Source: Lentilactobacillus senioris (GTDB taxonomy: Bacteria > Bacillota > Bacilli > Lactobacillales > Lactobacillaceae). From it: a stretch of 64,000 nt of DNA. The position numbers and the translations under genes are program-made. Every line of letters begins with the position of its first letter. The first letter of the stretch is position 1. The DNA lies in the NCBI RefSeq assembly GCF_026798195.1, contig NZ_JAPQEZ010000003.1, positions 248,001-312,000 on the forward strand, in the 5' to 3' direction. A model generated the notes under the pieces. It had not been told where the DNA came from. It ran no database searches and saw only the letters and a list, made by a program, of their open reading frames with translations. Below, one piece after another: positions 62,805 through 64,000 of the stretch.

Positions 62805-62829
62805 AAGACGCACCATTTAAGTACGTCTT
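62805..62829 (-). terminator. Terminator after the 35-residue gene
   Basis: Hairpin AAGACG/CGTCTT with inner GTAC-type pairing, followed by TTTTTTAATT on the minus strand. Confidence 0.7.
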
Positions 62830-62853
62830 GATAGTTATATATTATAATTATGC

Positions 62854-62961
62854 CTATTTTTTTAAAAAGAAAACAATTATTAAAAATAATGCTAACATGA
62901 AGAAAATCATAGCAGTACCAGTTATTAAAAAATCTGAATTAAAAAAAGTACCAACTATCAT
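62854..62961 (-). CDS. Tiny phage membrane protein (35 residues)
   Basis: ATG 62961 follows AAGGAGAAATAAGAC. The peptide (MIVGTFFNSDFLITGTAMIF) is one transmembrane helix ending in FLKK. It starts 15 nt after the stop of the 182-residue gene and is followed by a terminator. Confidence 0.6.
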   Translation of the reverse strand: MIVGTFFNSDFLITGTAMIFFMLALFLIIVFFLKK

Positions 62962-62975
62962 TGTCTTATTTCTCC

Positions 62976-63524
62976 TTACCTAGAAATTTTATTTACATCT
63001 TTTTTTATTTCTAAAATACAATTCTTGTATGAGTCCTTATTTTCGTCAAAATCCTTCATTTTAATGCGGATAATATTCAATGGATTAACAACGTATCCAG
63101 AAAAGTCTTCTTTAAGACTAACAATTATGCATGCCATGTATGAAGTATACATATTAGATTGAGTTTGACTGGGATTTTGATCTTCCTCTAATATATTTTT
63201 ATACATATATTGGTCAAATGAACTTAAAATATCTACCGTGTTATCAGAACCATATAAAATAGTCTTATGAACTAAGTCAATAAAATCATCACTGTCTACT
63301 GCTTTATCCATATAAGTTATTCTTTTTGTCCAACGATCAAGTAAATCTTGTTGATCGTTATTACTTGTTTGCCTAAAAAAAGATTCTCGTTGCAATTGAC
63401 TGCTATTCTTATTTTTTAAGTTTTCTAACATTTTATCTTGCCAAACATAAGGTAACCTATATAAAAATATAGCGATAACTGCTAAAAGAATTGTAATTGC
63501 CCAACCTAAGACATCATTCATCAT
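62976..63524 (-). CDS. Membrane-anchored phage hypothetical protein
   Basis: The 182-residue protein has one N-terminal transmembrane segment (about 6-24) and a helical, charged cytoplasmic domain. No family is recognised. AGGAGG precedes the ATG. It shares a small transcription unit with the 35-residue gene, between the tRNA-like cluster and packaging genes. Confidence 0.68.
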   Translation of the reverse strand: MMNDVLGWAITILLAVIAIFLYRLPYVWQDKMLENLKNKNSSQLQRESFFRQTSNNDQQDLLDRWTKRITYMDKAVDSDDFIDLVHKTILYGSDNTVDILSSFDQYMYKNILEEDQNPSQTQSNMYTSYMACIIVSLKEDFSGYVVNPLNIIRIKMKDFDENKDSYKNCILEIKKDVNKISR

Positions 63525-63572
63525 AAATCCTCCTAATTTGTTAATTAATATAGTAACAAATTAAGAAGTATC

Positions 63573-63594
63573 AAAAAAGGACTGTCCCCAGTCC
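63573..63594 (-). terminator. Terminator after the tRNA-like cluster
   Basis: Hairpin GGACTG-GGGA-CAGTCC followed by six T on the minus strand, after the D-armless tRNA-like element. Confidence 0.82.
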
Positions 63595-63703
63595 CTTACC
63601 TCGCCGTTGCTTATGAGTACGACACGTTATTTTATTTTTATTTTAGCGAGTTTGACCATAGGCTGTTAATTTTTACAATCGTTTTTTAGATACCTATGAT
63701 CTA

Positions 63704-63767
63704 TACCGTGTATGGGATTTGAACCCATAAGGCTGCTATCGGAGGCAGCCCCTCACCAGAACACGGT
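63704..63767 (-). tRNA. tRNA-like element lacking a D arm, 8-nt anticodon loop
   Basis: A perfect 7-bp acceptor (ACCGTGT/ACACGGT), a perfect anticodon stem (GGCTGC/GCAGCC) and a perfect T arm (ATGGG-TTCAAAT-CCCAT) are present on the minus strand. Only about 10 nt (TCTGGTGAGG) stand where a D arm should be. The anticodon loop is CTCCGATA, 8 nt; CCG (Arg) would be the triplet after T33. Length 64 nt. It may be a degenerate phage tRNA or a functional unusual one. Confidence 0.5.
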
Positions 63768-63801
63768 TACTTTATAAGTGGTCGTATGACCACCTTATGT
63801 T

Positions 63802-63872
63802 TGGTAATGGCAAAAGTTAACTTACGAGTGTCAGGTCGTTTTTTATAAAATTAATAACCAAATTCCATTACC
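63802..63872 (-). other. 71-nt tRNA-length element closed by an acceptor-like stem
   Basis: GGTAATGG and CCATTACC close a minus-strand element of exactly tRNA length with an A where the discriminator would be. No convincing anticodon arm is seen. It lies between two better tRNA-like sequences and may be a decayed tRNA gene. Confidence 0.35.
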
Positions 63873-63964
63873 CAAGGGATCATCGCACGCTACTAGCATT
63901 CTAACGCTAGTGTGGCTCCCCCAATGAGGTAGCAAGGATTTGCACCCTGCATAATCTTATTCAG

Positions 63965-64000
63965 TGGGCTGAAATGGACTCGAACCATCGACCTCACGCT
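63965..64000 (-). tRNA. 3' part of a tRNA, probably tRNA-Ile-like (runs off the window)
   Basis: The minus strand reads the 3' side of an anticodon stem (GCGTG), variable loop AGGTC, T arm GATGG-TTCGAGT-CCATT and acceptor TCAGCCC with A. The GCGTGAGGTC order is that of tRNA-Ile(GAU). The anticodon lies outside the window, and no CCA is encoded. Confidence 0.65.

Noticed and set aside
63925-63995. A 71-nt tRNA overlapping the tRNA-Ile-like 3' end, with acceptor GAGGTCG/CTACCTC
   Set aside because: Six of seven acceptor pairs and the T arm fit, but the anticodon arm would have only a 4-nt loop, and it uses the T arm of the better tRNA as its D arm.
1-64000. CRISPR arrays, insertion sequences and rRNA genes
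   Set aside because: No regularly spaced repeats, transposase genes with terminal inverted repeats, or rRNA sequence were seen.

Overview
The window looks like a low-GC chromosome segment from the family Lactobacillaceae. The signs are an ecs/prsA/yha gene block, a T-box-controlled argS, an Asp23/Gls24 envelope-stress cluster, a complete set of genes for a D-aspartate peptidoglycan cross-bridge, and Lactobacillus-type prophages. The genus cannot be fixed from sequence alone.

Bases 1 to about 26,900 are host chromosome. From the left they hold: the 5' part of a possible FtsK/SftA translocase gene, ytpR, a thioredoxin, trmB and ecsBA, all on the minus strand; hit, a YtxH-like gene and prsA on the plus strand; then yhaM, yhaN, yhaO, a ylbF-family gene, a class A penicillin-binding protein and argS on the minus strand. 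argS is preceded by a T-box leader and a tRNA-Gly(CCC). Next come asnB, murE, an ATP-grasp D-aspartate ligase-like gene and aspartate racemase, which together could make, attach and amidate D-Asp on Lys-type peptidoglycan. The Asp23/Gls24/AmaP/GlsB cluster, a CsbD protein, a secreted nuclease lipoprotein and a DUF898 membrane protein complete the host part.

Bases about 27,000 to 32,450 are a decayed prophage. It keeps an intact small terminase gene, a broken large terminase gene, membrane proteins, a gene with an in-frame stop, an XRE regulator with candidate operators, an unknown membrane-anchored gene, and an integrase with a frameshift, a stop and no catalytic tyrosine.

From about 32,670 to the right edge lies a second, apparently intact contractile-tailed (PBSX-like, sheath-bearing) prophage. 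Its late genes run right to left on the minus strand: tRNA-like cluster, small membrane genes with their own terminators, terS, terL, portal, MuF, scaffold, capsid, connectors, sheath, tube, tape measure, baseplate, fibres, holin and lysozyme. Its integrase and repressor lie outside the window. Beyond its lysis end is a pair of convergent promoters and terminators that looks like an Fst/par-type (type I) toxin-antitoxin locus.

The most interesting element is in the tape-measure gene. The gene is split at a conserved motif by an approximately 858-nt group I intron (about 48571 to 47714, minus strand). The P5 region of the intron, where a homing endonuclease gene might be expected, instead carries a complete RelB/RelE-type toxin-antitoxin operon with its own ribosome-binding sites and an operator-like palindrome. 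Removing the intron restores one 1,752-residue tape-measure protein carrying NlpC/P60 and tail-tip lysozyme domains.
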